Assembly (NCBI RefSeq): GCF_017565425.1
Contig: NZ_JAGEMK010000004.1
Location: 240,319-304,318, forward strand
Direction of reading: 5' to 3'
Origin: Actinotalea soli
GTDB taxonomy: Bacteria; Actinomycetota; Actinomycetes; Actinomycetales; Cellulomonadaceae
Length of the DNA: 64,000 nt
The notes beneath the pieces were generated by a model. It was not told where the DNA came from and did not search any database. It worked only from the letters and a program-made list of their open reading frames with translations. Below are positions 8,248-16,093 of the stretch, piece by piece. Each line of letters starts with the position of its first letter. Position 1 is the stretch's first letter. Both the position numbers and the translations under genes were made by a program.

Positions 8248-8949
8248 GCTCGCTTCCTCCTCCGCGGCCGCGCCGTCCCTCTCCCGCGGTCGTTCGAGGA
8301 AGTACGCGCCGAGCGCCCCCGCGAGGGTCGCGAACACGGCGACCGAGTACACGCTGAGCACCACCTCGAGCACCCGGGCCGCGCCGTCGGGGGACCTCAG
8401 GGGCTGGCCCGTGATGGTTGCGAGGGCCGCGCCGTGCAGGGCCTGGGCGTAGGAGTCGAAGGCCTCCAGGACGTAGAGCAGCTGGCTGCTCGCCAGGACG
8501 ACGACGCCGGTGACGGTCGCCAACCACCCGACCCGTCCGGTGAGCAGCCGCCCCGCCGAACGCGACCCGCGCACCGCGCTCGACAGCACCCCACCCACGC
8601 GCGCCACCCGCGCGATGCGCAAGGACCGGGCGATCTGCAGCGCCCGGAACACCCGCAGGAAGGGCAGGGCGAGGAACAGCACCTGCCACCAGTTCCGTCG
8701 CCAGAACCTGCCCTGGTCCTTCGCGACGTAGGCGCGCAGGGCGAACTCCGCGACGAAGGCCCCCCACAGCACCCACCCGAGGACGGCGAGCACGTCGGCG
8801 AGCGGTGGTCCCTCGGCCAGGTTCTGCCCGAGCACCACGAAGAGGAAGATCAGCCCGAGGGCACCCATGGGGACGTCGAGCCGCTGGGACAGGGCCTCGG
8901 CCTCGGCCAGCCCGCGCCGGCGGAGGCTCGCTGGGGCCAGCTGCTCCAC
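8212..8949 (-). CDS. Voltage-gated ion-channel-like membrane protein with an unusual filter
   Basis: A 245-residue membrane protein. The N-terminal part holds helices like a voltage-sensor domain, with an S4-like arginine ladder (LRVFRALQIARSLRIARVARVGG), followed by two more helices. Between them, where K+ channels have TVGYG, the sequence reads ATITGQPL, so it is not a canonical K+ channel. GTG 8949 is chosen because GAGGAG lies 6 nt upstream. The C-terminus is acidic and overlaps the GH26 gene by 36 nt on the opposite strand. Ion selectivity, and even conductance, are uncertain. Confidence 0.75.
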   Translation of the reverse strand: MEQLAPASLRRRGLAEAEALSQRLDVPMGALGLIFLFVVLGQNLAEGPPLADVLAVLGWVLWGAFVAEFALRAYVAKDQGRFWRRNWWQVLFLALPFLRVFRALQIARSLRIARVARVGGVLSSAVRGSRSAGRLLTGRVGWLATVTGVVVLASSQLLYVLEAFDSYAQALHGAALATITGQPLRSPDGAARVLEVVLSVYSVAVFATLAGALGAYFLERPRERDGAAAEEEASSAGSGLAEGRG

Positions 8950-9080
8950 GCGTCCTCCTCGCTCGACTGTCCCTGACGGTAAGGAGCCCACGCAGGACGC
9001 GCACCTCGGGGCCGGGGCACGGGACCGGGGCACGGGGCTGCGAGCGGGCTCAGCACGAGTGAGCAGGTGCGGACGGAGGC

Positions 9081-9102
9081 CCACCGGCCCGCTCGCCGGT
9101 GG
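9081..9102. other. Hairpin in the 217-nt gap between channel and phosphatase genes
   Basis: CCACCGGC (9081-9088) pairs with GCCGGTGG (9095-9102). Upstream, around 9010-9040, CCGGGGCACGGG occurs twice in tandem. The rest of the gap shows nothing recognisable apart from the promoter at 9155. Confidence 0.3.
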
Positions 9103-9154
9103 CCGCCACGCCGAGCACGCGCCACGTATCGGGTGCGCAACCCCGACCGCTGGC

Positions 9155-9160
9155 TACGCT
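9155..9160 (+). promoter_or_regulatory. Leaderless -10 hexamer TACGCT for the SpoIIE-type phosphatase
   Basis: TACGCT is followed by 6 nt and then GTG 9167. This decides the start over longer in-frame alternatives that begin inside the divergent gene. Confidence 0.55.
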
Positions 9161-9166
9161 CTCCCG

Positions 9167-10789
9167 GTGAGCGACACCTGGCTGACCCGCGCGACGGGCG
9201 ACACCCCCACCGGTGCCCTGGCCAGGTCGATCGACTGGGCGGCGACCCCCATCGGCCACCCGGACACCTGGCCCACCTCGCTGCGCGTGGCCGTCGAGAT
9301 CTGCTTCAGCACCCGCTTCCCCGTGCTGGTGACGTGGGGCACTGATCTGATCAAGATCTACAACGACGCGTACCGCGAGATCCTCGGCCGGGACAAGCAC
9401 CCCCAGGCGATGGGTGCACGCGTGCGTGACATCTGGCCGGAGATCTGGCCCACGCTCGAGCCGTCCTTCCAGCACGTGTTCGACACGGGCCGCCCGACCT
9501 GGCACGAGAACCAGCTGCTGCTGATGGAGCGCAACGGCTACGTCGAGGAGGCGTACTTCACCTACTCCTACAGCCCTCTGTGGGACGACGACGGCGCGGT
9601 GCGCGGCGTGCTGGACATCGCGACCGAGACCACGGAGTACGTCCTGGAACGCCGACGTATGCGTCTGCTCGCTGACCTCTCCGAGACGTTGCAGCACCAC
9701 GCCGGGGACCTCGCGGGCATCGGGCGGGCCACTGCCGACGTGCTGCGCGTCGGGCGGGCCGACGTCGCGGCCATGGACCTCTACCTGACCACCGGACCGG
9801 GGCAGACGTACCTGCTGGCCTCGACCCGCCCGGCCGACGACGTCGCTGCCGCCAGCATGGCCTTGGTGCGGGACGTCGCGGCGTCGGGCCGGCCCGCGGA
9901 GGTGGACCACACCGTCGTGGTGCCTCTCATCACGGTGGGCGAGCAGACCGCGGGGGTGCTGGTGCTCGAGGCGAGCGCCCGACGGGTCTTCGACGCGGGG
10001 TACCGGGCGTTCTTCGACCTGCTGGCCTCGACCGTCGGGACCGCCCTGAGCACCACCCTGCGGTACGTCCGTGAGGTGGGCGACCTCCGTGCGGTGAGCG
10101 ACGCGCTGCAGCAGTCGATCCTGCCCCGAGGGGAGGCCGTCGCCGGGCTCGCCACCCGCTATCAGCCCGCCACGGGCAACCTCGCGGTGGGCGGGGACTG
10201 GTACGACGTCGTCGAGGTGTCCGCAGGGTGCCGCGCCCTCGTCGTCGGGGACTGCGTGGGCCATGGGCTCGGGGCGGCGGTGGTCATGGGTCAGCTCCGG
10301 ACGGCGAGCCGCACCTTGCTCCTGGAGGGCAACAGCCCCGAGGCCGCGGTGACAGGGCTCGACCACTTCGCGCGGCGCCTGCCGGGGGCCGAGTGCGCGA
10401 CGGTGTTCTGCGGGTTGATCGACCAGCAGGCAGGGACGTTGACCTTCTCCCGGGCCGGGCACGTGCCCCCGCTGCTGCTGCGCGACGGCCAGGCGCGGTG
10501 GCTGCGCGAGGCGGGGAGCACCCCGTTGGCGGTGACGGGGGACGAGCGGCGCGAGGCCGTCGTCGAGCTGCAGGACGGTGACCTGGTCGTGCTCTACACC
10601 GATGGTCTGGTCGAGCGCCGCCGCGAGATGCTCAGCGAGGGGATCGAGCGTCTCGCGGAGGCGGTGCGTCCCCTCGCCGGTGAGGAGTCGGTCGACGCGA
10701 TCGCCGACGGCTTGCTGCGCGCGCTGGTCCCGTCCGGGTCCGAGGACGACGTCGCACTCGTCGTCTACCGGCACGAGGGATCGGCGTAG
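9167..10789 (+). CDS. PAS-GAF-SpoIIE (PP2C-type) serine phosphatase
   Basis: A 540-residue signalling protein. Residues 30-160 resemble a PAS sensor domain (WGTDLIKIYNDAYREILG), residues 170-310 a GAF-like domain, and residues 325-540 a SpoIIE/PP2C phosphatase. Metal-binding acidic residues are seen in GGDWYDVVE, VVGDCVGHGLGAA and SEDDVALVV, so it looks active. Such proteins usually dephosphorylate an anti-sigma-factor antagonist to release a stress sigma factor; no such partner is nearby. There is no membrane segment. The stop codon TAG lies inside the first unit of a 17-nt tandem repeat. Confidence 0.88.
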   Translation: MSDTWLTRATGDTPTGALARSIDWAATPIGHPDTWPTSLRVAVEICFSTRFPVLVTWGTDLIKIYNDAYREILGRDKHPQAMGARVRDIWPEIWPTLEPSFQHVFDTGRPTWHENQLLLMERNGYVEEAYFTYSYSPLWDDDGAVRGVLDIATETTEYVLERRRMRLLADLSETLQHHAGDLAGIGRATADVLRVGRADVAAMDLYLTTGPGQTYLLASTRPADDVAAASMALVRDVAASGRPAEVDHTVVVPLITVGEQTAGVLVLEASARRVFDAGYRAFFDLLASTVGTALSTTLRYVREVGDLRAVSDALQQSILPRGEAVAGLATRYQPATGNLAVGGDWYDVVEVSAGCRALVVGDCVGHGLGAAVVMGQLRTASRTLLLEGNSPEAAVTGLDHFARRLPGAECATVFCGLIDQQAGTLTFSRAGHVPPLLLRDGQARWLREAGSTPLAVTGDERREAVVELQDGDLVVLYTDGLVERRREMLSEGIERLAEAVRPLAGEESVDAIADGLLRALVPSGSEDDVALVVYRHEGSA

Positions 10790-10871
10790 CCGGACGATCG
10801 GCGTAGCACGACGATCGTCGTAGCACGACGATCGGCGTAGCACGACGCTCGGCGTAACCGGACGATCGGCG
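10779..10871. repeat. 17-nt tandem repeat, 5 copies plus a partial, over the phosphatase stop
   Basis: Units start at 10779, 10796, 10813, 10830 and 10847, with consensus GATCGGCGTAGCACGAC and a partial sixth at 10864. Each of the first four has TAG. The gene's own TAG is in unit 1 (10787-10789); copies at 10804 and 10821 fall in the other two frames. Units 3-4 also form a 9-bp hairpin (CGATCGTCG / CGACGATCG). The array fills the gap to the stop codon of the convergent HNH gene. Confidence 0.9.
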
Positions 10872-10873
10872 AG

Positions 10874-12511
10874 CTAGAACGGGGGCGGTGGGAGCGCGGC
10901 CGTGAGCTCGGCGTCCTCCCTGCCTGGCTCGACGCGGTACCGCAGCCCGGCTGGCGTGAGCCACTCGAAGACGCCTGGTGTGATCTGGCTGAGCCGGAAG
11001 CCGCCGTCGGTCTTGATCGCGTGGTCACGGGGGCACAGCGGTGCCAGGTTGTCGTGCGACGTGGTGCCGCCGTCGCGTCCGAACTCGACGGTGTGGTCGA
11101 GGTCGCAGCTGTCCGCCGGGGTGCTGCACCCTGGCCGCACGCAGGCACCGTCGCGCGCACGCACGTGCTCCGCGAGGTCGGCGGGTGGTCGGTATCGGGT
11201 GCGTCCGACGTCGAGCACGGCGTCGGTCACGGGATCGGTGACGATGCGTCGCCAGGTCCCTCCCCGGGCGAGCGCCTGGGCGACCTCCGCGGTGATGGGC
11301 CCGTAGCCAGCGAGCTCGGCCGGCTCGCCGCCGGTCCCGAGGAGGCTCGAGAACGGGACCGTCACGCGGATCTGGGCCCGGGGCCGAGAGGGGCGTCGCG
11401 ATCGGCCCCCGGCGACGGGGGTCTTGGCCGACTCGTCTCCCGCTGCCCGGCCTCTTGCAGAGACAACCCGTGCCGCACCGCACCCTTCGCCAAGGTCACC
11501 GGCGACGGCGACCGCGACGGTCAGGTCTCGTGCATCTGCCTCGTCGCTCAGCTCTCCCACGGTGAGTTCCACGAGGACGTCGGCTCGGAGCTGGTCGAGG
11601 GTGCGCGGGTCGCCAGCGGCGCGGGCCGAGCGGGCCAGGTGATCGATGCCGGCGTCGAGGCGTACGGCGTCCTGCGCGGGCAGGACTGCAGTGACCGAGG
11701 CCATCCCGTGCGGGAGGGCCCGTGGCCGGTCGAGGCGCCGACCCCGGGCCGCGGCGAGGTGACGCCGGTGCGCGCCCTCAGGGTCGAGGGAGATGAGCGC
11801 ACGCTCGACGTCACGCGCGAGCTGGGTGCACGTCCGGCGTCGGGCACGCGGGAGCACCGCGTCCTGGACGTCGAGGGCGAGGGGTACCGGCGCCTCGTCG
11901 AGAGCTCGGACGAGCACCCTGGCGCGCGACAGGTCGATCTCACCGCGCTCGAGGGCCGCACCGGTGGGGGCGAGGGCTCCGTCGAAGGCGCGACCGTCCC
12001 GCACCAGCGCGCGGGCGGCCAGCCGGGAGCACCCGAGCCGCATCGCGAGCTCCTCCCCCGCGACGTTGAGCTCGCTGACCGTGCCTGCGGAGTCCGGCCA
12101 CACGGGGTTCATCGACGGCCGGTCCGCGAGCCGGGCGGCCGCACGTGCGGCCCCGGCCGATGCCCAGGCCACCAGCCGTTGCCACGCGGCGACCTCGTCG
12201 ACGAGCAACGCGTCGTCGTCCTCGGTCTCCGCAGCCGGCGCGTCGGCCGGGTGGCTGGATACCGCGTCAGCACGGTCTCCTGACGCAGGCAGATGACCAC
12301 GCTGGTCGAGAAGTGCGGCGAGGACTGGGCCAGGAAGGACCGCGGCGAGGGCCTCGGCGGGACGCGCGCCGCCGGACAGGCTCCGCACCTCGTCGTCGAT
12401 CCCCGGTGCGGGATCAGGGCGCCTGCGCTCCTGCCCAGGGCGAGGAGCGCTCGCTCCAACCGCGGATCCACCCGTGGGTGATCGCCGCTCCCAAGCCCCC
12501 GTGTCGAACAT
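10874..12511 (-). CDS. DUF222/HNH endonuclease-domain protein (13E12-like)
   Basis: A 545-residue protein. The middle resembles DUF222 (helical, typical of the actinobacterial 13E12 repeat family). The C-terminus carries an HNH nuclease motif: CVRPGCSTPADSCDLDHTV, then the downstream DNLAPLCPRDHAIK. Members are multi-copy in actinobacteria and some mycobacterial copies are LexA-regulated. ATG 12511 lies inside an 18-nt palindrome matching the CGAAC-N4-GTTCG SOS box, with -10 TAGAGT 7 nt upstream, so the message is probably leaderless and SOS-induced. It may act on DNA during repair or recombination; its true substrate is unknown. Confidence 0.9.
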   Translation of the reverse strand: MFDTGAWERRSPTGGSAVGASAPRPGQERRRPDPAPGIDDEVRSLSGGARPAEALAAVLPGPVLAALLDQRGHLPASGDRADAVSSHPADAPAAETEDDDALLVDEVAAWQRLVAWASAGAARAAARLADRPSMNPVWPDSAGTVSELNVAGEELAMRLGCSRLAARALVRDGRAFDGALAPTGAALERGEIDLSRARVLVRALDEAPVPLALDVQDAVLPRARRRTCTQLARDVERALISLDPEGAHRRHLAAARGRRLDRPRALPHGMASVTAVLPAQDAVRLDAGIDHLARSARAAGDPRTLDQLRADVLVELTVGELSDEADARDLTVAVAVAGDLGEGCGAARVVSARGRAAGDESAKTPVAGGRSRRPSRPRAQIRVTVPFSSLLGTGGEPAELAGYGPITAEVAQALARGGTWRRIVTDPVTDAVLDVGRTRYRPPADLAEHVRARDGACVRPGCSTPADSCDLDHTVEFGRDGGTTSHDNLAPLCPRDHAIKTDGGFRLSQITPGVFEWLTPAGLRYRVEPGREDAELTAALPPPPF

Positions 12512-12524
12512 GTGTTCGACTCTA
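12503..12524 (-). promoter_or_regulatory. LexA-type SOS box over the HNH gene start, with -10 hexamer
   Basis: GTCGAACATGTGTTCGAC (12503-12520) has perfect 7-bp arms and contains CGAAC-ATGT-GTTCG, the Gram-positive LexA consensus form. The minus-strand ATG (12511-12509) is within it and TAGAGT (12524-12519) overlaps its edge. Bound LexA would block initiation. Confidence 0.75.
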
Positions 12525-12603
12525 GTGGAGGGCACTGACACGCGACGAGGTCCCAGGCGGGTCAGCGCGCGCCCGCCCCACGGTGGCGTGCGACGATCGG
12601 CAG

Positions 12604-13818
12604 ATGCCTCTGCGTCGCCGTAGGTCCGGCCCAGCCGACTCGCCCCCGGCCACGTCCGGGCAAGCCACCGCACCCGGCCAGGCCGCTCCCCAGAGGCAGG
12701 CCGACCCGACCCACCCGTCCCAGCCCTCGCCGCCTACCCAGGGCTCGACTCCGCCCCACAGCTCTCCTCCGACCCAGGGCTCGACTCCGCCCTACAGCTC
12801 TCCTCCGACCCACGCTCCCGGGCCCGCGCCCGCGCCCGCAGAGAGCCCTCGCTCGCGCCGCCGCGGGCTGATCCGCCGCGGCGGGGGATCCACAGCTGCA
12901 CGCCCCGGCACCACCGTGGCGCACCACCCGGAGCTCGGCCCTCACGGCTCGGGCCGCTCGAGCCGGGGCCGCGCGACCGAGGTCCCGCCGGTCACCGGCT
13001 TCCCGTTCCTCGATGCCGCCTTCGACAAGGCCGTCTCGATCCCCTCGGCGGTGATCCATGCGCACGTCGATCGCATCCGGCGGCGGAACCCCCGTGCGAC
13101 CCCGGCGGAGGTGGTGCGGCTCCTCGAGAAGCAGTACCTGCTCACCGTGACCACCTCAGGTGGGGCCGTCGGCGCAGCGGCCGCGACCCCCGCGGTCGGC
13201 ACGAGCGTCGGCATCGCCCTCACCAGCAGCGAGATCGCGACCTTCTTCGCCGCCTCGGCCGCGTTCTCCCTCGCGGTCGCCGACGTGCACGGGGTCGCCG
13301 TCGAGGACACCGCACGACGACGCGCCCTCCTCCTCGCCACGGTCCTCGGCGACCAGGGCTCCAAGACCATCGGCGCGGAGACCGGGCTCAGCACCAAGGC
13401 CTGGGCACGCACCCTCCTGGTCAACATGCCGACCTCGACGATCAAGCGCGTCAACACCGCCCTCACCCGACGGATCCTCCGGCAGCAGGCCGGCAAGCAG
13501 GGCGCCCTCGCCTTCGGGAGGCTCGCGCCCTTCGGCATCGGCGCGGTGATCGGCGCGACCGGGGCTCGGGCGCTCGGGCGGACGGTGGTGACCGGGGCTC
13601 ACCGGGCCTTCGGGCCGCCACCCGTGGCCTTCGCGCGGACCATCGAGGTCAACGCCCGCACCTCGCCCGACGCCGGGACCGGCAGCCCCGAGGGCGACCT
13701 CCGGCAGATCGCGGTCGACGCGGTGCACGCGCCGGGAGGCGCGCACGCCCCGGGTGGGCAGCAGATCGGCGCCGGGCCACACCCCGACGACGACCCGCAG
13801 TGGATCTCGCCGCGCTGA
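12604..13818 (+). CDS. EcsC-like protein with proline-rich repeats
   Basis: A 404-residue protein. Residues 15-90 are disordered and Pro/Ser/Thr-rich, with the unit SPPTQGSTPP repeated about twice. Residues 135-340 resemble the EcsC family: FLDAAFDKAV, AEVVRLLEKQYL, a Gly/Ala-rich hydrophobic stretch (GGAVGAAAATPAVGTSVG) and VADVHGVAVED. EcsC proteins are membrane-associated and their role is unclear. The hydrophobic stretches could embed in the membrane. No Shine-Dalgarno; GACGAT lies 6 nt before ATG 12604. Its stop codon TGA sits in the first unit of a 36-nt repeat. Confidence 0.7.
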   Translation: MPLRRRRSGPADSPPATSGQATAPGQAAPQRQADPTHPSQPSPPTQGSTPPHSSPPTQGSTPPYSSPPTHAPGPAPAPAESPRSRRRGLIRRGGGSTAARPGTTVAHHPELGPHGSGRSSRGRATEVPPVTGFPFLDAAFDKAVSIPSAVIHAHVDRIRRRNPRATPAEVVRLLEKQYLLTVTTSGGAVGAAAATPAVGTSVGIALTSSEIATFFAASAAFSLAVADVHGVAVEDTARRRALLLATVLGDQGSKTIGAETGLSTKAWARTLLVNMPTSTIKRVNTALTRRILRQQAGKQGALAFGRLAPFGIGAVIGATGARALGRTVVTGAHRAFGPPPVAFARTIEVNARTSPDAGTGSPEGDLRQIAVDAVHAPGGAHAPGGQQIGAGPHPDDDPQWISPR

Positions 13819-13900
13819 CCCGCGGGTCGACCCGCTAGAGCCCTGCCGCGCTGACCCACGGGTCGATCAGCCGGGACCTTGCCGCGCTGACGTCAGCGCC
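13809..13900. repeat. 36-nt direct repeat over the EcsC-like gene stop, with a 16-nt palindrome
   Basis: Units start at 13809, 13845 and (partial) 13881, each opening GCCGCGCTGAC; units 1 and 2 share GCCGCGCTGACCCRCGGGTC. The EcsC-like stop TGA (13816-13818) is in unit 1 and recurs in the same frame at 13852 and 13888. The last part forms the perfect palindrome GCGCTGACGTCAGCGC (13884-13899), a possible terminator. Confidence 0.85.
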
Positions 13901-13929
13901 TCAGCGCTGCCGCCAGCGCGGCGTGGCTC

Positions 13930-14916
13930 TCACCAGCGACCGTGCACGTGCTCCCGGATGCGCTCGTCGTAGATGCGCTGGAGCGCGGCCTGCTGCTCCT
14001 CGGTGAGCGGGGCGAGGTCCGCGGCGGCGGCGTTGGCGCGGGCCTGGTCGGGACGGCTCGCCCCCGGGATCACCGTCGTGACGCCCGGCTGGTCGACGAT
14101 CCAGCGCAGGGCGAGCTGCGCCGTCGTCGCGCCCTCGGGGGTGAGGGCGGCGACCTCCTGAGCCGCAGCGACACCGACGTCGTAGGGCACACCGGCGAAG
14201 GTCTCCCCGACGTCGAAGGCCTCACCCTGCCGGTTGAAGGTGCGGTGGTCGTTCTCGGCGAAGGTGGTCGACGCACCGAACTTGCCCGTGAGCAGCCCGC
14301 TGGCCAGCGGCACCCGCGCGATGATGCCTACCCCGGCCTCGGCGGCCGCAGGCAGCACCTCCTCGAGAGGCTTGCGGCGGAAGGCGTTGAGGATGATCTG
14401 CACGCTCGCGACGTTGGGCCGGGCGATCGCCGTCAGCGCCTCGTCGACCGTCTCGACCGAGACGCCGTACGCGGCGATCCGGCCCTCGGCGACCATCGCG
14501 TCGAGCGCGTCGTACACCGCGTCACTCGAGTACACGGGGGTGGGCGGGCAGTGCAGCTGGACCAGGTCGAGGGTGTCGACCCCCAGGTTCTCGCGCGAGC
14601 GGTCGTTCCAGGCGCGGAAGGCGTCGGGGGTGAAGGCCTCGGGCACGTGCGGGTTCGCGCGGCGCCCCATCTTGGTGGCCACCGTGAGCCCCGCGTCGGG
14701 CCGACGGCGCAGCAGCTCGCCGACGAGCTTCTCGCTGCGGCCGTCACCGTAGACGTCCGCCGTGTCGAGGAAGGTGACCCCCGCGTCGACCGCGGCGTCG
14801 AGGATGGCCGAGGCCTGCTCCTCCGCGACGTCACCCCAGTCCGCGCCCAGCTGCCAGCACCCGAGACCGATGACACTCACGGGGCGCGCGGTCCGCCCCA
14901 GCACACGTGTTTCCAT
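13930..14916 (-). CDS. Aldo/keto reductase
   Basis: A 328-residue NADPH-dependent TIM-barrel oxidoreductase. The catalytic tetrad is visible as the D and Y of DTADVYGDGRSEKLVGE, the K of VATKMGR and the H of LVQLHCPP. The C-terminal cofactor loop VTTVIPGASRPDQARAN is intact. It reduces carbonyl groups of sugars or metabolites; the substrate is unknown. TAGCGT ends 7 nt before ATG 14916, so the message is probably leaderless and the start is well supported. The neighbouring aminotransferase gene lies upstream on the same strand with its own promoter. Confidence 0.92.
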   Translation of the reverse strand: METRVLGRTARPVSVIGLGCWQLGADWGDVAEEQASAILDAAVDAGVTFLDTADVYGDGRSEKLVGELLRRRPDAGLTVATKMGRRANPHVPEAFTPDAFRAWNDRSRENLGVDTLDLVQLHCPPTPVYSSDAVYDALDAMVAEGRIAAYGVSVETVDEALTAIARPNVASVQIILNAFRRKPLEEVLPAAAEAGVGIIARVPLASGLLTGKFGASTTFAENDHRTFNRQGEAFDVGETFAGVPYDVGVAAAQEVAALTPEGATTAQLALRWIVDQPGVTTVIPGASRPDQARANAAAADLAPLTEEQQAALQRIYDERIREHVHGRW

Positions 14917-14923
14917 GCCTGCG

Positions 14924-14929
14924 ACGCTA
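14924..14929 (-). promoter_or_regulatory. Leaderless -10 hexamer TAGCGT for the aldo/keto reductase
   Basis: On the minus strand TAGCGT is followed by 7 nt and then ATG 14916. Confidence 0.5.
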
Positions 14930-14993
14930 CCCGCTCCCGCCCGCACGGGCTGGTCGACGCGGACTCGTCATGACGCCGGCACGCGCGCAGCCC

Positions 14994-16052
14994 TCACCCC
15001 AACGCCGTGAGCAGCCGGTCGAGGTCCTCCTCGGTGCTGTACAGGTGGAAACCGACCCGCGCCGCCCCGGCCCGCACGCTCGCCGCGATCCCGGCCTCCT
15101 CGAGGCGAGCTGCGGCGTCGGGCGCGGGGATCGCCACGATCGGCGACGGCACCGGCGCGAGCCCGAGGTGCTCCCGCACCCGTGCGGCCAGACCGACCGT
15201 GTGCGCCTGCACCGCCGCCCGGTCGAGCCCCGCGATCCACGGCATCGACAACCCGGCCCCGAGCACCGTGAACCACGCGGGCGAGGCGTCGAGCCGGCGC
15301 GCGCCCCTCGCGAGCCGCAGCGGCAGCCCGTAGACCGTCTGCCACGGGTCCTGGCCCGCGTACCAGTTCGCCGCGTGCGGGACGAGCCGCTCCTCGAGCT
15401 CGGGGCGCACCGCCATCCACGCCGCCCCGCGCGGGGCGAGCAACCACTTGTAGCTGCCCCCGACGACGACGTCGGCCCAGCCGAGGTCGACGTCGGCCCA
15501 CCCGAGGGCCTGGGTCACGTCGAGCAGGACGACGGTGCGGGCCCGGCCCAGGGCCGCACGATCAGCCGCAGCCCCCTCGACCGCGCGGCGCAGGGCCGGG
15601 GCGTCGAGCACCGCGCCGTCGGCCGACTGCACCAGGCTCACCGCGACGACGTCGAACTCCCCCGCCCGCTCGACCAGCGCGGCAGGCGGGAGCTCGGTCA
15701 GGGACACCCCGCGGGTCTGCTGCGCCGCGAAGGGGAAGGTCACGCTGGTGAACTCCCCGGGCAGGGTCGCCACGCGCGCGCCGTCGGGCACCGCGGCCGC
15801 GACCAGCCCGACGAGGGTCGAGACGCTGCCCGCCATCGCGACCGACCCGACCGGGGCCCCGACCAGGTCCGCGAAGGCCTGACGGGCAGCCGCCACGCTC
15901 GCGTCCAGCTCGGCAGGCCGCAGCGTCCCCGCGGCCCACGTGCCCATGACCTCCGCGAGCGCCTCGGTGACGAAGCGCGGCGGCAGGCCGTACGTGGCAG
16001 TGTTGAGGTAGCCCTCGGGGTGGTCGAAGGTGGCGCCGAATGCGGTCCTCAC
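14994..16052 (-). CDS. Class V PLP-dependent aminotransferase
   Basis: A 352-residue pyridoxal-phosphate enzyme of the class V (NifS/isopenicillin epimerase-like) group. The PLP lysine is K202 in GGSYKWLLAPRG, and LLDVTQALGWADVDLGWADVVV holds the conserved aspartate and glutamine region. The N-terminus YLNTATYGLPPRF is typical. It could act as a desulfurase, lyase or aminotransferase; no partner gene narrows this. TAGCGT is followed by 6 nt and GTG 16052, supporting this start and a leaderless message. It is divergent from the SRPBCC gene with about 41 nt between. Confidence 0.88.
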   Translation of the reverse strand: MRTAFGATFDHPEGYLNTATYGLPPRFVTEALAEVMGTWAAGTLRPAELDASVAAARQAFADLVGAPVGSVAMAGSVSTLVGLVAAAVPDGARVATLPGEFTSVTFPFAAQQTRGVSLTELPPAALVERAGEFDVVAVSLVQSADGAVLDAPALRRAVEGAAADRAALGRARTVVLLDVTQALGWADVDLGWADVVVGGSYKWLLAPRGAAWMAVRPELEERLVPHAANWYAGQDPWQTVYGLPLRLARGARRLDASPAWFTVLGAGLSMPWIAGLDRAAVQAHTVGLAARVREHLGLAPVPSPIVAIPAPDAAARLEEAGIAASVRAGAARVGFHLYSTEEDLDRLLTALG

Positions 16053-16058
16053 CCCGGC

Positions 16059-16064
16059 ACGCTA
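16059..16064 (-). promoter_or_regulatory. Leaderless -10 hexamer TAGCGT for the class V aminotransferase
   Basis: Minus-strand TAGCGT is followed by 6 nt and then GTG 16052. Confidence 0.5.
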
Positions 16065-16093
16065 CCGCGCGACCCGTCGAGCCAGGAGCAGGG

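Noticed and set aside
10779..10871. CRISPR or iteron-type origin
   Set aside because: Units are contiguous 17-mers with no spacers, and no replication or dnaA-box context is present.
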